From the NCBI RefSeq assembly GCF_016879755.1, contig NZ_WOFU01000001.1, positions 682,001 through 746,000 on the forward strand: a stretch of 64,000 nucleotides of DNA, given 5' to 3'. This document shows, piece after piece, positions 51,987 to 61,610 of the stretch. The DNA is from Bacillus sp. B15-48. Its GTDB lineage: Bacteria > Bacillota > Bacilli > Bacillales > Cytobacillaceae. Every line of letters starts with the position of its first letter. Positions within the stretch are counted from its first letter, which is position 1. Below the pieces are notes generated by a model that made no database searches, had not been told where the DNA came from, and saw only the letters and a list, made by a program, of their open reading frames with translations. Position numbers and translations under genes: made by a program.

Positions 51987-53597
51987 CTAGAATAAAAATG
52001 TAAAAATCGTTAGTATTAACCCAGTCAAAATAGCAACAGCTAGTACAATAGGCAAAATCATTTTTAAAGCGCGACCTTCTTGACCAAGAATCCCAGCTGT
52101 TGTTGTCCCAAGAATGATTTTACTTGGCGCTAAAACAGATCCAAGTGCACCACCTGCAGTATGAGCCCCTAATATTGACGCTTCATTTAAATGCAATAGC
52201 GTAGAGGTAGCTTTTTGGAACCCGCCAAATAAGATATTAGATGACATATTACTGCTCGTCATAAATGAACCGAGTACACCAATAGCTGGTGCAAAGAATA
52301 CATATGTCTGGCCCATCACTCCAGCAGTTCCCATCGCAAGTTCGGTTGTTTGCCCAGTTCCCCCCATAATTTTTGACATAATAATTAGTGCAATGACTGC
52401 GATCGTAGAGGGGATTGTTTTTTCAATCGTTCTCCTAATCGCCTTCATTCCTCCGCCTTTTTGAATTCTTCCCTTGCTCTTAAAGAAGAGAAAACCAATG
52501 ATTGCCGACAAGAAGAGGAATAACCCAGAATTCGTTAATGGTATAACAGGTGAGAATAAATCATAAGCATGGTTCGTTATCCCATAGCCAGTCATCGTCT
52601 CAGGAAAGCTAAGACCTACTTTCCATTGTTCAAGAAATGTCTTTAATGGAGAAATCAGTAAGACAAACAATGTAATTGCGGTTAACACATAGAAAGGGAA
52701 AAACGCTTGATTCATGGTAAGATTTCCATCGTCAATCTTTTCAGCTTGTTTATTTTCTTCTTGACGAAGCATAATTGGGCTATCTTGGATACTCCATGAT
52801 TCCCTGTAAATTTTCATCTTGCCAATAAAAAATATCGCGACGAGTGACAACAATGATGGAATAAATGCTGATAAGGTAGGACTAAATTGTGTTAAAATCG
52901 TTTGTCCTCCACCCTGAATCAAAGAGATGATGATGATTGCTGGCAGTGCTTTCTTAGTCGCTGCCCAACGACCATAGGCCCAGCTAATGATAATCCCAGT
53001 TACTATATTGATAATCCAAATAAATAGAGAAGCCCACAAAGCAGTCTCCAATAATGTTGAGCCTTGAATACCTGTTTGGGAAACTAACGCGTCCCAAGCT
53101 ACAGCTAATGTTCCAAACGTATTCCCCCATGCTTGACCAAATAAAGCGATCACAACAGCCCATAAGGGTCTTACACCGAGTCCCACTAATAACGGAGCAC
53201 AAACGGCAATCGGTACACCAAAACCTGTAATCCCTTGCAAAAAGCTGGCGAATACCCAACCTAGAGCCATTATTTGAAGAAGTTCATTTGATGTGAACTT
53301 CTTTAATCCATTCCGCATGGAATCAAACGCTTTTGCCTCATAAGTTATTTCATAGATAAGAATGGCCGGCAAAATAATGAAGATTACATTTAGTGAAGTC
53401 CAAATCCCTTTTGCACTCTCCAATCCAATTAATTCTAAATTCGATTTATAAAAAACGATGGCAATGATAAATGCTGCCAAGAGACCAATGGGTGCGGCTT
53501 CGGCAGCTCCCCATTGGAACTTAACCATGAGTAAAATTAGGATTACTATCGGTACAGCAGCCATTAGCCACAACAATATATTTACAGGTAATTCCAT
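51987..53597 (-). CDS. Lactate permease family transporter (LctP/GlcA)
   Basis: 536 residues, about thirteen membrane segments. Family landmarks: GWVFASFLQGITGFGVPIAVCAPLLVGLG, the GQAWGNTFGTLAVAWDAL segment, SSNMSSNILFG and GGALGSVLAPSKIILGTTTAG. Known members move lactate or glycolate with protons. It sits inside the allantoin region, whose final product is oxamate, an isostere of pyruvate and close to lactate. It may therefore export oxamate or import a related acid; this is inference. It is divergent from a broken cupin gene. Confidence 0.88.
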   Translation of the reverse strand: MELPVNILLWLMAAVPIVILILLMVKFQWGAAEAAPIGLLAAFIIAIVFYKSNLELIGLESAKGIWTSLNVIFIILPAILIYEITYEAKAFDSMRNGLKKFTSNELLQIMALGWVFASFLQGITGFGVPIAVCAPLLVGLGVRPLWAVVIALFGQAWGNTFGTLAVAWDALVSQTGIQGSTLLETALWASLFIWIINIVTGIIISWAYGRWAATKKALPAIIIISLIQGGGQTILTQFSPTLSAFIPSLLSLVAIFFIGKMKIYRESWSIQDSPIMLRQEENKQAEKIDDGNLTMNQAFFPFYVLTAITLFVLLISPLKTFLEQWKVGLSFPETMTGYGITNHAYDLFSPVIPLTNSGLFLFLSAIIGFLFFKSKGRIQKGGGMKAIRRTIEKTIPSTIAVIALIIMSKIMGGTGQTTELAMGTAGVMGQTYVFFAPAIGVLGSFMTSSNMSSNILFGGFQKATSTLLHLNEASILGAHTAGGALGSVLAPSKIILGTTTAGILGQEGRALKMILPIVLAVAILTGLILTIFTFLF

Positions 53598-53784
53598 TTT
53601 TGATTCCTCCCAATTTAAACAAGTTAATAAAACGATTACATTGTCTTTCTAGAAACTAGAAACTATTAACATCCTCAATTTGATACCAGTTTCCCTATCG
53701 TTTTTTATACTTACAATAAATGTATACCAATTTTTAAACACAATCATTGTACACTGTAGATAATCTTTCGTTATATTTTGTCTA

Positions 53785-54050
53785 AAAAAGACAAAGTCAA
53801 TAGACTTTTTAAACTTGAGGAAATCATTTCTTTTGATTCTGAGACAGGAAAAAAACTATTTTTTATGAAACCGATTTAATGGCAGGGGCTGTATGGTGCT
53901 TAGAACCTGGTCAACAAGTAGTTAACCACTCACATTCTACATCAGATGATATTTGGATTTGTATGCGAGGGACAGGTACCTTCTATCCAGGAAATGGTGA
54001 AAAGGTAGAAATTACGAAGGGCGATATTTACAACAGAATAAAGTGCAAAA
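53785..54050 (+). pseudogene. Frameshifted and truncated cupin gene
   Basis: A cupin_2 domain reads AGAVWCLEPGQQVVNHSHST, then DDIWICMRGTGTFYPGNGEK and VEITKGDI. The upstream part (LFKLEEIISFDSETGKK) is in a different frame; the switch is at a run of seven A (53849-53855) where eight would restore GKKTIFYETDLMAGAVW. The coding sense also ends abruptly after KGDI, short of a full cupin. Small cupins occur in purine-catabolic clusters (ureidoglycine aminohydrolase is a cupin), but identity with it is not shown. A sequencing error could explain the frameshift but not the missing end. Confidence 0.6.
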
Positions 54051-54098
54051 AAAACAAGATCATCTATCTTATTCCTATACTAAAATAGATGATCTTGT
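54046..54098 (-). terminator. Intrinsic terminator after allB
   Basis: On the minus strand ACAAGATCATCTAT pairs with ATAGATGATCTTGT and is followed by TTTTTTT. Confidence 0.85.
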
Positions 54099-54133
54099 AT
54101 AACTGTATTTTATTAAATTTTTAGGAAATTGAT

Positions 54134-55501
54134 TTATTTAAGGATAAATTGTCCTATACGGCTATCAGCAACGCCCTCTTCTTGACTGTAGATCGTTTCC
54201 CCACGAAGAATGGTTCTAGCAATTTGCGCGCCAATTTCACGGCCAATATATGGACTAAGTTTATTTTTATATTCAAGATTTTCAGCCTTTAATGTATAAG
54301 GTGCATTCGGTTTAATTAACACGAAGTCAGCATCTTTACCAACGGAAATACTTCCTTTTGTATCTAGGTTAAAGCGTTCTGCTGGATTTGTAGCAATGAT
54401 ATCAGCAAACATTTTTAATGACATCCCACGTTTTTGAACACCTTCATCAAATAGGACATCGACATTATTTTGTACGCCTGCAATTCCACCCCAAGCTTCA
54501 AATGCATTCTCTTTGTCTTTCAAATCTGGTGTACATGGAGAGTGATCAGATGTAATAAATGCGATTTCTCCTGATAAAACTTTCTCCCACATACCATTTT
54601 GGTTTTCTTTGTCCCTAATTGGAGGGGAGCACTTTACTACTGGTCCAATCGCATCTAATTCTGAAGTGTCAAAGTACAAGTAATGTGTGCAAGTTTCACA
54701 CGTTACATCCACACCTTCGTTACGTGCTTTTGTCACTTCTTCTACCCCTTCTGGGCAAGCAACGTGACAAATATGGATACGACAACCTGTTTCTTTAGCA
54801 AAGAAGATGGCACGTCTGATTGGTTCAACTTCTGTAAATACAGGACGGCTTTCTACATAAGCTTTTAAAGTAGTTTCGCCATTCTTGTAAGCAATTTCCC
54901 CTAATTTATCTGTAATGGCAGAGTTTTCCGCATGAATTGCTAAGACTTTCCCCGTCTTTGCAATTTGTTTCATACCTTCATATAATGCATAGTCATCGGC
55001 ATTCATAAAGTCGCCTTCAATCGAGCGGTCTCCACAAGTAGCCATGAAGCATTTATAAGCAGCAACTCCACCCTCGTCCAACTCTTGAATGCCCCCATTT
55101 AAATTAAAAGGAACTAGTCCACCAAAAGATGCTACGTCAACTGATAATTTATTTTTACCAGCTTCATATTTGATTTGTAAAGATTCAGCATCAACAGTTG
55201 CAGGAACTTGGTTTAAAGGCATTTCCATGAAGGATGTAACTCCACCTTTAGCACACGCTTTCGTTCCAGTTAAGTATCCTTCCCAATCATCACGATAGCT
55301 GCCACCTGGATCCGTAATGTGCATATGTGCATCTACCATCCCAGGGCTCACAACTAAGCCTTTTGCATCAATTGTTTCTTTTGCTTCACCTAACTCTTTA
55401 CCAATAGCCGCTATTTTTCCATCTTTAACCGCAATGTCTGTTTCAACTTCTCCGTTATTTAAGATAACAAGACCATTCTTGATAATAATGTCATAACTCA
55501 T
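54134..55501 (-). CDS. allB: Allantoinase
   Basis: 455 residues, cyclic amidohydrolase fold. Metal ligands: DAHMHITDPG, the carboxylated Lys in GGVAAYKCFMATCG, HICHVACPEG, and SDHSPCTPDLKDK. It opens the hydantoin ring of allantoin to allantoate. It follows pucI by 67 nt with GGAGG, so permease and enzyme form one operon. The allantoate amidohydrolase needed next is not in the window. Confidence 0.94.
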   Translation of the reverse strand: MSYDIIIKNGLVILNNGEVETDIAVKDGKIAAIGKELGEAKETIDAKGLVVSPGMVDAHMHITDPGGSYRDDWEGYLTGTKACAKGGVTSFMEMPLNQVPATVDAESLQIKYEAGKNKLSVDVASFGGLVPFNLNGGIQELDEGGVAAYKCFMATCGDRSIEGDFMNADDYALYEGMKQIAKTGKVLAIHAENSAITDKLGEIAYKNGETTLKAYVESRPVFTEVEPIRRAIFFAKETGCRIHICHVACPEGVEEVTKARNEGVDVTCETCTHYLYFDTSELDAIGPVVKCSPPIRDKENQNGMWEKVLSGEIAFITSDHSPCTPDLKDKENAFEAWGGIAGVQNNVDVLFDEGVQKRGMSLKMFADIIATNPAERFNLDTKGSISVGKDADFVLIKPNAPYTLKAENLEYKNKLSPYIGREIGAQIARTILRGETIYSQEEGVADSRIGQFILK

Positions 55502-55568
55502 TTTTATTTCCTCCTACAATATAATAATTTTTTTATGATTGCATACTACACACCTATGTTGAAAAAGA

Positions 55569-57053
55569 CTATTTTCTATACTTTTTCAACATAAGATATG
55601 TAATGAAGGCCAACGAGAATCCAATTAACCATGATAAGTTAGAAACCATTTGTAAAGCTGGGATAATTTGACCACTAACCGAAACGACCACACCTATTAT
55701 AGTAGCAATGTAGGCTTCTACATTGACTCCTCGATATGGATTTTGATCATTACTTGCTTTTGAATCCATGTACAATGCGTCCAAATCGATTTCTCGTTTC
55801 TTTACAAAATAGTAGTGAGCAAGCATAACACCAGCAACCGGTCCTAAAATAGCACCAATGATATTTAAGAAGGCAAAAATACTATTAGCATTCTCCATCA
55901 ACTTCCAAGGCATAATCATGAAACTAATAACCGATGCAATAATTACCCCTTTTTTGTAGTTTACTTTTTTAGGGAATAATGCGGCTAATTGATATCCAGC
56001 TGGGATGATATTCCCTGTTGCATTTGTAGATATCGTTGTCATAAGTAGTACAATAACTGCTAAACTTGCCGCTGGTAAACTATCCCACTTATCTACAATA
56101 TTTAATACATTCCATTCTTGAACACCGTAATGTATAGAGCCGCCAATTAAAATAGCAACACTTGAAAATGCAAAGATGATATAGGCAACTAACATACTAG
56201 CTGTTTGGCCAATTGCTTGAGCACGTGTCGATTTAGCATTTTGAGTAAAATCGGAAACACTTGCTCCAGGTGCTGCCCAAACCGCTAAAACAGAGTTAAT
56301 AATAATTAAATAAACTAATAGTGGTGTATGTTGTTGTACGGCTTCTCCAGTTGGAACGAAAGCTAGAATATTTCCCATCCCACCCGCTACTTTAATCGCC
56401 CAAATCGTCATACCACCAAAAACAATATAGATTAATGGGTTTAAGATGGCTGTGAATTTATTTAACGCACCACCACCACCAATCCCAATTAAAACATTGA
56501 TTAGGAAAAAGACAGTGAAAGCGATCAAGCCTGGCAAGTTGATTCCAAAGAAACTAAAATCCCCGCCTATGCTTAAGAAGCCCGGCCATATCTTACCGAT
56601 TAAAATCAACAAAGCTAATGATCCAGCAAAATTTTGTAACCCGAACCATGCAATCGCCGCCACACAACCTCTTAAGAATCCTGGTAGTTTAGCCCCTAAA
56701 TCACCATAAGTAGAACGCAAATGCATGGCAAAAGGGATCCCATACTTTGAACCTGCATGTCCGTTAAACACAAAAAACACAGAAACAATCAAGGAACTTA
56801 TAATAAGCGCTATCATAACATTTATAGGAGAAAGTCCTAGGAATAAAAATCCCCCTACCGCAGTGTAGTTGGGAATATTATGTACAGATCCCATCCACAG
56901 CGTAAAGTAGTTTCTCGCACTCATATTACGCTTCTCTTCAGTTTTCGGTAACAAGTCATCGTTGTATCCGCGCTGCCTAAATGAATCAAGTTGATTATCG
57001 TGTACATAAGAATCCGTTTCTTGTACTTCTACATTTCTTTTAAGAGCTTCCAA
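55569..57053 (-). CDS. pucI: Allantoin permease (NCS1 family, PucI type)
   Basis: 494 residues, twelve membrane segments. NCS1 landmarks: ARNYFTLWMGSVHNIPNYTAVGGFLFLGLSP near the N-terminus, YGIPFAMHLRSTYGDLGAKLPG, FGLQNFAGSLALLILIGKI and the QNPYRGVNVEAYIA tail. NCS1 carriers import allantoin, uracil or hydantoins with sodium or protons; allB directly downstream points to allantoin. Start is TTG with AGAGG eight nt upstream. A perfect cre box lies 20 nt upstream. Confidence 0.92.
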   Translation of the reverse strand: MEALKRNVEVQETDSYVHDNQLDSFRQRGYNDDLLPKTEEKRNMSARNYFTLWMGSVHNIPNYTAVGGFLFLGLSPINVMIALIISSLIVSVFFVFNGHAGSKYGIPFAMHLRSTYGDLGAKLPGFLRGCVAAIAWFGLQNFAGSLALLILIGKIWPGFLSIGGDFSFFGINLPGLIAFTVFFLINVLIGIGGGGALNKFTAILNPLIYIVFGGMTIWAIKVAGGMGNILAFVPTGEAVQQHTPLLVYLIIINSVLAVWAAPGASVSDFTQNAKSTRAQAIGQTASMLVAYIIFAFSSVAILIGGSIHYGVQEWNVLNIVDKWDSLPAASLAVIVLLMTTISTNATGNIIPAGYQLAALFPKKVNYKKGVIIASVISFMIMPWKLMENANSIFAFLNIIGAILGPVAGVMLAHYYFVKKREIDLDALYMDSKASNDQNPYRGVNVEAYIATIIGVVVSVSGQIIPALQMVSNLSWLIGFSLAFITYLMLKKYRK

Positions 57054-57072
57054 CTATATCGCCTCTCTTCTA

Positions 57073-57086
57073 TGAAAACGTTGTCA
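57073..57086 (-). promoter_or_regulatory. Cre site overlapping the pucI leader
   Basis: TGAAAACGTTGTCA matches every fixed position of the cre consensus TGWAANCGNTNWCA. Read on the plus strand; cre sites work in either orientation. It lies 20 nt from the pucI start, so CcpA bound here should block transcription. Confidence 0.7.
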
Positions 57087-57213
57087 ACGTTGATACTTGT
57101 AGTTTATATTCTTGTGATTGCATTCACATTATTTAAAATCTACAATTCTCAAAAAAATTTTATACAAATTACACAATGATATTCCCACTATTATTGAAAC
57201 TTACTTCATGATT

Positions 57214-57237
57214 GACTGCCAGTTAATCTGCGATGAA
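57214..57237 (-). repeat. Family 3 repeat, weak copy
   Basis: GACTGCCAGTTAATCTGCGA then TGAA. Shares GTTAATCTGCGAT with the copies at 1.5 and 21.6 kb. It lies 136 nt past the pucG stop. The gap 57054-57372 otherwise carries the cre site and a terminator. Confidence 0.45.
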
Positions 57238-57303
57238 TTGTACTGGAAGATCAAATGTAATATAGATTTTATACTATAAATTTATTAAGCGATTTACAAC
57301 AAC

Positions 57304-57337
57304 AAAAAATCTTCCAAAATGTGATTTTGGAAGATTT
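57304..57337 (-). terminator. Intrinsic terminator after pucG
   Basis: On the minus strand AAATCTTCCAAAAT pairs with ATTTTGGAAGATTT and is followed by TTTTG. Confidence 0.8.
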
Positions 57338-57372
57338 CATGTTGTTTATTATGTGTTACTTTGTACGAAAGT

Positions 57373-58590
57373 TTAATGATTTAAATAAACATGAAGAGCA
57401 GCTAGTACGCCTTTTCCAGGATTGATTGGTGCACCATGAAGTATAAGGGCCGTCTCAAAAGCAGCTAGAACATGAAGTACATTTTCCTTTCTGCTACTAT
57501 AACCCATATTTCCAATTCTCCAAACTTTCCCTTTTAGTTGGCCGAATGAAGAAGCAATTTCAACACCAAACTCGTGTAACATCGTTGAACGAACAGCTTC
57601 GCCATCCACACCCTCAGGAATGATAATAGGCGTGACCGTTGGCATTTTAGTCTTGCGATTTCCATATATTTTCAATCCCATTGCTTCGATCCCCGCCTGA
57701 ATAGCAAGGTCGTTTAACTTATGTCTAGCATAGCATGCATGTATCCCTTCTTGAAGAATAACTCTTAGCCCCTCATGTAAGGCATAAATCATACTAGTTG
57801 CTTCGGTATGATGGTTGATTCTATCACCATTCCAGTATCGTTGCAGCTGACTTAAATCTAAATAATTACTGCTGATGTGTCTAGGATTTCGATTCTCTTT
57901 ATTTAACCCTAGCTCTATTTGATAACGATTAGTAAGCACCTCTTCAACACGATCATTATATGTGATTAATGATAGTCCAGACGGGACACTCACACATTTT
58001 TGTGTACCCGCAACAGCAATATCAATTCCCCATTCATCAACTTCAACTGGTACCCCACCATATGTTGCAACGGTATCTACCATAAAAAATATTTCGTTTT
58101 CTCTACAAAAATTTCCAATCTGATCAAGTGGTTGTATTTGTCCATTTGCTGTTTCACCATGCACCATAGCAACTATTTTTGGTTGGTGATCTTTGATTTC
58201 CTGAATGATTTCACTCTGTTCAAAAACGCTGTCCCAATTTTTTTCGAAATAGACAACTTCCGCTTTTGCTCGTTCACATATTTCTCCTAAAAGATAGGCA
58301 AATCGCCCGTATGCAGGAATTAGCACTTTATCACCGGGTTCAATTAACCCTATTAGTGCGGCTTCCAAACCGGAACGGGATGTACCATCAATAGCAAATG
58401 CCTGTTCATTCTTTGTTCCAAACAGAACTTTAATCATTTCTTTCACTTCATCCATAATGCTATGAAAAACAGGATCATATTGCCCTAGAATAGGAGTAGC
58501 CATCGCTCTTAACACGCGAGGATGTGCTTCAACTGGTCCCGGTGTCATAATTGTACGTGTCGGTATATTTAGTTCACTATACACTTTCAT
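57373..58590 (-). CDS. pucG: (S)-ureidoglycine-glyoxylate aminotransferase
   Basis: 405-residue class V aminotransferase. The PLP Lys is in VAGTQKCVSVPSG (Lys198), with AIDGTSRSGLEAALIGLIEPGDKVL and FMVDTVATYGGVPVEV (Asp172). PucG moves the amino group of ureidoglycine to glyoxylate and gives oxalurate plus glycine. With AllD this makes two entries to oxalurate in one locus. It is divergent from pucR; a CACAAA...TTTGTG dyad lies between them. Confidence 0.92.
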   Translation of the reverse strand: MKVYSELNIPTRTIMTPGPVEAHPRVLRAMATPILGQYDPVFHSIMDEVKEMIKVLFGTKNEQAFAIDGTSRSGLEAALIGLIEPGDKVLIPAYGRFAYLLGEICERAKAEVVYFEKNWDSVFEQSEIIQEIKDHQPKIVAMVHGETANGQIQPLDQIGNFCRENEIFFMVDTVATYGGVPVEVDEWGIDIAVAGTQKCVSVPSGLSLITYNDRVEEVLTNRYQIELGLNKENRNPRHISSNYLDLSQLQRYWNGDRINHHTEATSMIYALHEGLRVILQEGIHACYARHKLNDLAIQAGIEAMGLKIYGNRKTKMPTVTPIIIPEGVDGEAVRSTMLHEFGVEIASSFGQLKGKVWRIGNMGYSSRKENVLHVLAAFETALILHGAPINPGKGVLAALHVYLNH

Positions 58591-58758
58591 TCCTCCAAAA
58601 CGATATTTTAATCTATTTATCTAGTATCCTTAAGATTAATATAAAATATATTATTCAATTGTCACAAAAAAACATAAATCTTTGTGGCATTTGAACAAGA
58701 ACAACTTGATAGCACTTTCATTATAATTTAGAATAGAGCAATCAGAAGAGGTGATTTT

Positions 58759-60402
58759 ATGACAACGATGAAAGAGCTATTAGACATTCCCCGTTTTTCC
58801 GATTTAAAAGTAATTAATGCATCAGCCAATTTATCATTAACGGTTAAAAGTATTGAAATATCTGAAACCCCAGATGTTGCTCTATATATTCCAAAGCATG
58901 CCCTTCTTTTAACTACAGCCATGTCATATAAGGACAATCAACAAGACTTGATCACCCTCATTGACTCCTTAAAGCGTGTAGATTCTGCTGGCATAGGAAT
59001 TAAGGTAGGGCGCTTCTTAGGAGAACTCGACCAGGCAGTTATAGATTACGCCAATTCGGTGGAGTTCCCTCTCATTCAGATTCCTAATACTACTCCTTTA
59101 GGTACACTGTCGCATCAATTACTTAATTATTTGTGGAATACAAAAACAGAGCAAATGTCATTTGCTCTAGATATTCAAAAGCGTTTTTCTAATTTACTCA
59201 TGAATGATGCTAGTGTAGCAAGATTTATTGCAGACTTCGGAAAAATGATTAAGACACCTGTTATCTTATTAGACCCCTTTCAAGAGGTCATTGCTCAATC
59301 GAAAGACTTTACGCGCTCTAGTAAAATTGCTGAATACTACGTAGAACAAGTGCTACTAAAAAAACCACAGCTATTGGATAATGAAACAGATTCATTTTTA
59401 ATTAATGGTATTGAAGGGCATGAAATTCAAATTTCGATTTACCCTATTAAGGCAAACAATTATTTTCCTTATTTTTTAATAATCTTAAAACCTGAGCAAA
59501 TTCCCTATCCTATCTCTGAGTTCGCAGTCGATCAAGCGTGCATGGTGCTTTCATTTGTCCTTTATAAAAACCTAAAAGTAGAAGAATCTTTACAAAATTT
59601 AGGGGGAGATTATTTTGCGCAACTAATAGAAAGTCAACAGTTATCAGAAAATAAAACAAAAAATTGGTTAGATTCTGGTTTGAATTTTGGAATAATTAAT
59701 TCGAATTTTTATCAAGTCATCTATATTCATTGCCAGCATGATTATCAGAATGAATGGAAGAAACAATATAATCGTGAAAAGATTCAGTTGGCATCTAATT
59801 GGCTTTTAGACAAACTAATTCCTTATTTTCGTGATGCTCAGATTTTCCATATTAAAAATAACAATCATTTAGCCTTATTACTTCAATCTAAATATGACTA
59901 TGAGTATCTTGAGGAAATTTTAGAGAAGACAGCTGCTGATTTAGAAAAGATTCTCCCTATTTCCTTAGTCTTTTCCTTTGGGCATGCATACAATAAAATA
60001 GAAATGATCTCAAACTCCTTTGTAGAAGCAAAAATGTCCTTTGAAGAAGTTTTCGGAAAAAATCATCAACAAAGAATTCATTACTATCAATCACGAGGCA
60101 TGCAGAACCTGTTCGAAAAGCTGCAAACGGATGAGATCCATTATTTTTGCCAAGCCACTTTAAAAGAGCTAGCTTATCCGAAAGAGGAATCGATGGTTGA
60201 ATTAAGAAAAACACTAGAAACATATTTAGATTATCAATGTGAAATTACGAAGACATCGAAAAAATTATTCATTCATCGTAACACAGTGAAATATAGGATT
60301 GATCAATGTGAAAAAATCCTCGGCACGCCAATAAATGACCCTAACTTTAGTCTAAATTTAAGATTAGCTCTTACACTTTCACAGAGTCATTTAAATGGAT
60401 AA
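58759..60402 (+). CDS. pucR: PucR-family purine catabolism regulator
   Basis: 547 residues. N-terminal PucR domain (about 8-125; VINASANLSLTVKSIEISETPDVALYI), a middle GGDEF-like/coiled region, and a C-terminal CdaR/PucR helix-turn-helix (about 480-540; YQCEITKTSKKLFIHRNTVKYRI). In B. subtilis PucR activates puc genes with allantoin or allantoate as effector. It is divergent from pucG and surrounded by the pathway genes, so the same role is expected. GAAGAGGTG precedes the ATG. Confidence 0.93.
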   Translation: MTTMKELLDIPRFSDLKVINASANLSLTVKSIEISETPDVALYIPKHALLLTTAMSYKDNQQDLITLIDSLKRVDSAGIGIKVGRFLGELDQAVIDYANSVEFPLIQIPNTTPLGTLSHQLLNYLWNTKTEQMSFALDIQKRFSNLLMNDASVARFIADFGKMIKTPVILLDPFQEVIAQSKDFTRSSKIAEYYVEQVLLKKPQLLDNETDSFLINGIEGHEIQISIYPIKANNYFPYFLIILKPEQIPYPISEFAVDQACMVLSFVLYKNLKVEESLQNLGGDYFAQLIESQQLSENKTKNWLDSGLNFGIINSNFYQVIYIHCQHDYQNEWKKQYNREKIQLASNWLLDKLIPYFRDAQIFHIKNNNHLALLLQSKYDYEYLEEILEKTAADLEKILPISLVFSFGHAYNKIEMISNSFVEAKMSFEEVFGKNHQQRIHYYQSRGMQNLFEKLQTDEIHYFCQATLKELAYPKEESMVELRKTLETYLDYQCEITKTSKKLFIHRNTVKYRIDQCEKILGTPINDPNFSLNLRLALTLSQSHLNG

Positions 60403-60428
60403 CTTACCGTATGTTCTTAAAAAAATCG

Positions 60429-60470
60429 ACCCTATTCATTCTTATTAAGCCGGATAATGATTAATAGGGT
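60429..60470. terminator. Hairpin after pucR
   Basis: ACCCTATT...AATAGGGT with an internal imperfect stem; a T-run follows only on the minus strand. Confidence 0.45.
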
Positions 60471-60530
60471 TATTTCCAGATGTTCATATATGAGTTTTTG
60501 TTTTTACAGGTAGTAAATGAAAAGCATGAA

Positions 60531-60560
60531 TAGCACAAACCAAGGCCATGGTTTGTGCTA
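60531..60560 (-). terminator. Hairpin after the second carbamate kinase
   Basis: TAGCACAAACC pairs with GGTTTGTGCTA around AAGGCCAT. It lies 73 nt past the allK stop; T-run weak. Confidence 0.6.
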
Positions 60561-60632
60561 ATAAGATTACTGTTTATCATCCACAGTTGGATGACACCGT
60601 TCTAGACGTCATTTGTCCATAGAAACCGATAG

Positions 60633-61610
60633 TTAAACGGATGTCAAAACACATTTGTTTGCGGCCCCTACATGCTTGACAATACGTGTTCCTGCAAGTC
60701 CTTTCAAAGCTTCTGCAGCTTGGTCAAGGGAGCAGATAATGGCTTCTTTTCCTTGGGATGCAAAATCAACAGCAGCTCCCATTTTCGGTCCCATACTACC
60801 ATCAGCAAATTGTCCTTCATTTAAATATTGTTTTGCCTTATTAACCGAAATTTCCGCTAATTTTTCTTGGTTCGGTTTTCCATAATTGATATAAACGTTG
60901 TTCACATCTGTTAACATCATAAATATATCTGCATTTAACTGTTCTGCCAGTTTTTTAGCGGTACGATCCTTGTCAATTACTGCTTCAATACCGATTAAAT
61001 CGCCCTCGGTATTTCGCACAACAGGTATTCCACCTCCACCTGCTGCGATGACAATCGTATTTTGTTTTAACAGTTTATGAATCGATTCTACACCATGAAC
61101 TTTTAAAGGTTTTGGTGAGGGAACGACTCTTCGATACCCTCTTCCGGCATCTTCCATCATCACCCAGCCCTTTTCCCTAATCATCGTTTCTGCTTCCTCT
61201 TTACCATAAAAAGCCCCTATAGGTTTAGTGGGATTTTGGAATGCAGAATCTTCAGCTGAAACTTCTGTCTGAGTTAACAAAGTCAGGACATCACTTGTTA
61301 GTCCTTCTTGATCAAGTACATTTTTTAAAGATTGCTCCATCATATACCCGATAAATCCTTGTGATTTTGCACTACAAACATCTAATGGTAATTGGGGAAC
61401 GACATGTTTAGCCTCTTCATTTTGACGCAAAAGATTCCCTACTTGAGGTCCATTTCCATGCGTTACAACAATTTCATAATCTAGTTTTTCAATTTTCGCA
61501 ATTAATTCTGCACTAATTTTCACATTATGCAACTGATTCTCAAATGTCGCTTCCTGATTTGGTCTTAATATTGCATTACCTCCTAAAGCAATGACTACTC
61601 TTTTAGCCAT
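60633..61610 (-). CDS. allK: Carbamate kinase of the oxamate operon
   Basis: 325 residues. VIALGGNAILRPNQE, VTHGNGPQVGNLLRQ, VVPSPKPLKVHG, AAGGGGIPVVR and FADGSMGPKMGAA match the carbamate kinase family. It overlaps allH by 8 nt and ends the allFGHK operon. It converts the carbamoyl phosphate made by the AllFGH enzyme into ATP plus carbamate, the energy-yielding step of anaerobic allantoin use. Confidence 0.94.
   Translation of the reverse strand: MAKRVVIALGGNAILRPNQEATFENQLHNVKISAELIAKIEKLDYEIVVTHGNGPQVGNLLRQNEEAKHVVPQLPLDVCSAKSQGFIGYMMEQSLKNVLDQEGLTSDVLTLLTQTEVSAEDSAFQNPTKPIGAFYGKEEAETMIREKGWVMMEDAGRGYRRVVPSPKPLKVHGVESIHKLLKQNTIVIAAGGGGIPVVRNTEGDLIGIEAVIDKDRTAKKLAEQLNADIFMMLTDVNNVYINYGKPNQEKLAEISVNKAKQYLNEGQFADGSMGPKMGAAVDFASQGKEAIICSLDQAAEALKGLAGTRIVKHVGAANKCVLTSV

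Noticed and set aside
52984-53259. 91-codon minus-strand open frame
   Set aside because: Same-strand alternative frame inside the lactate-permease-family gene, with no ribosome site.
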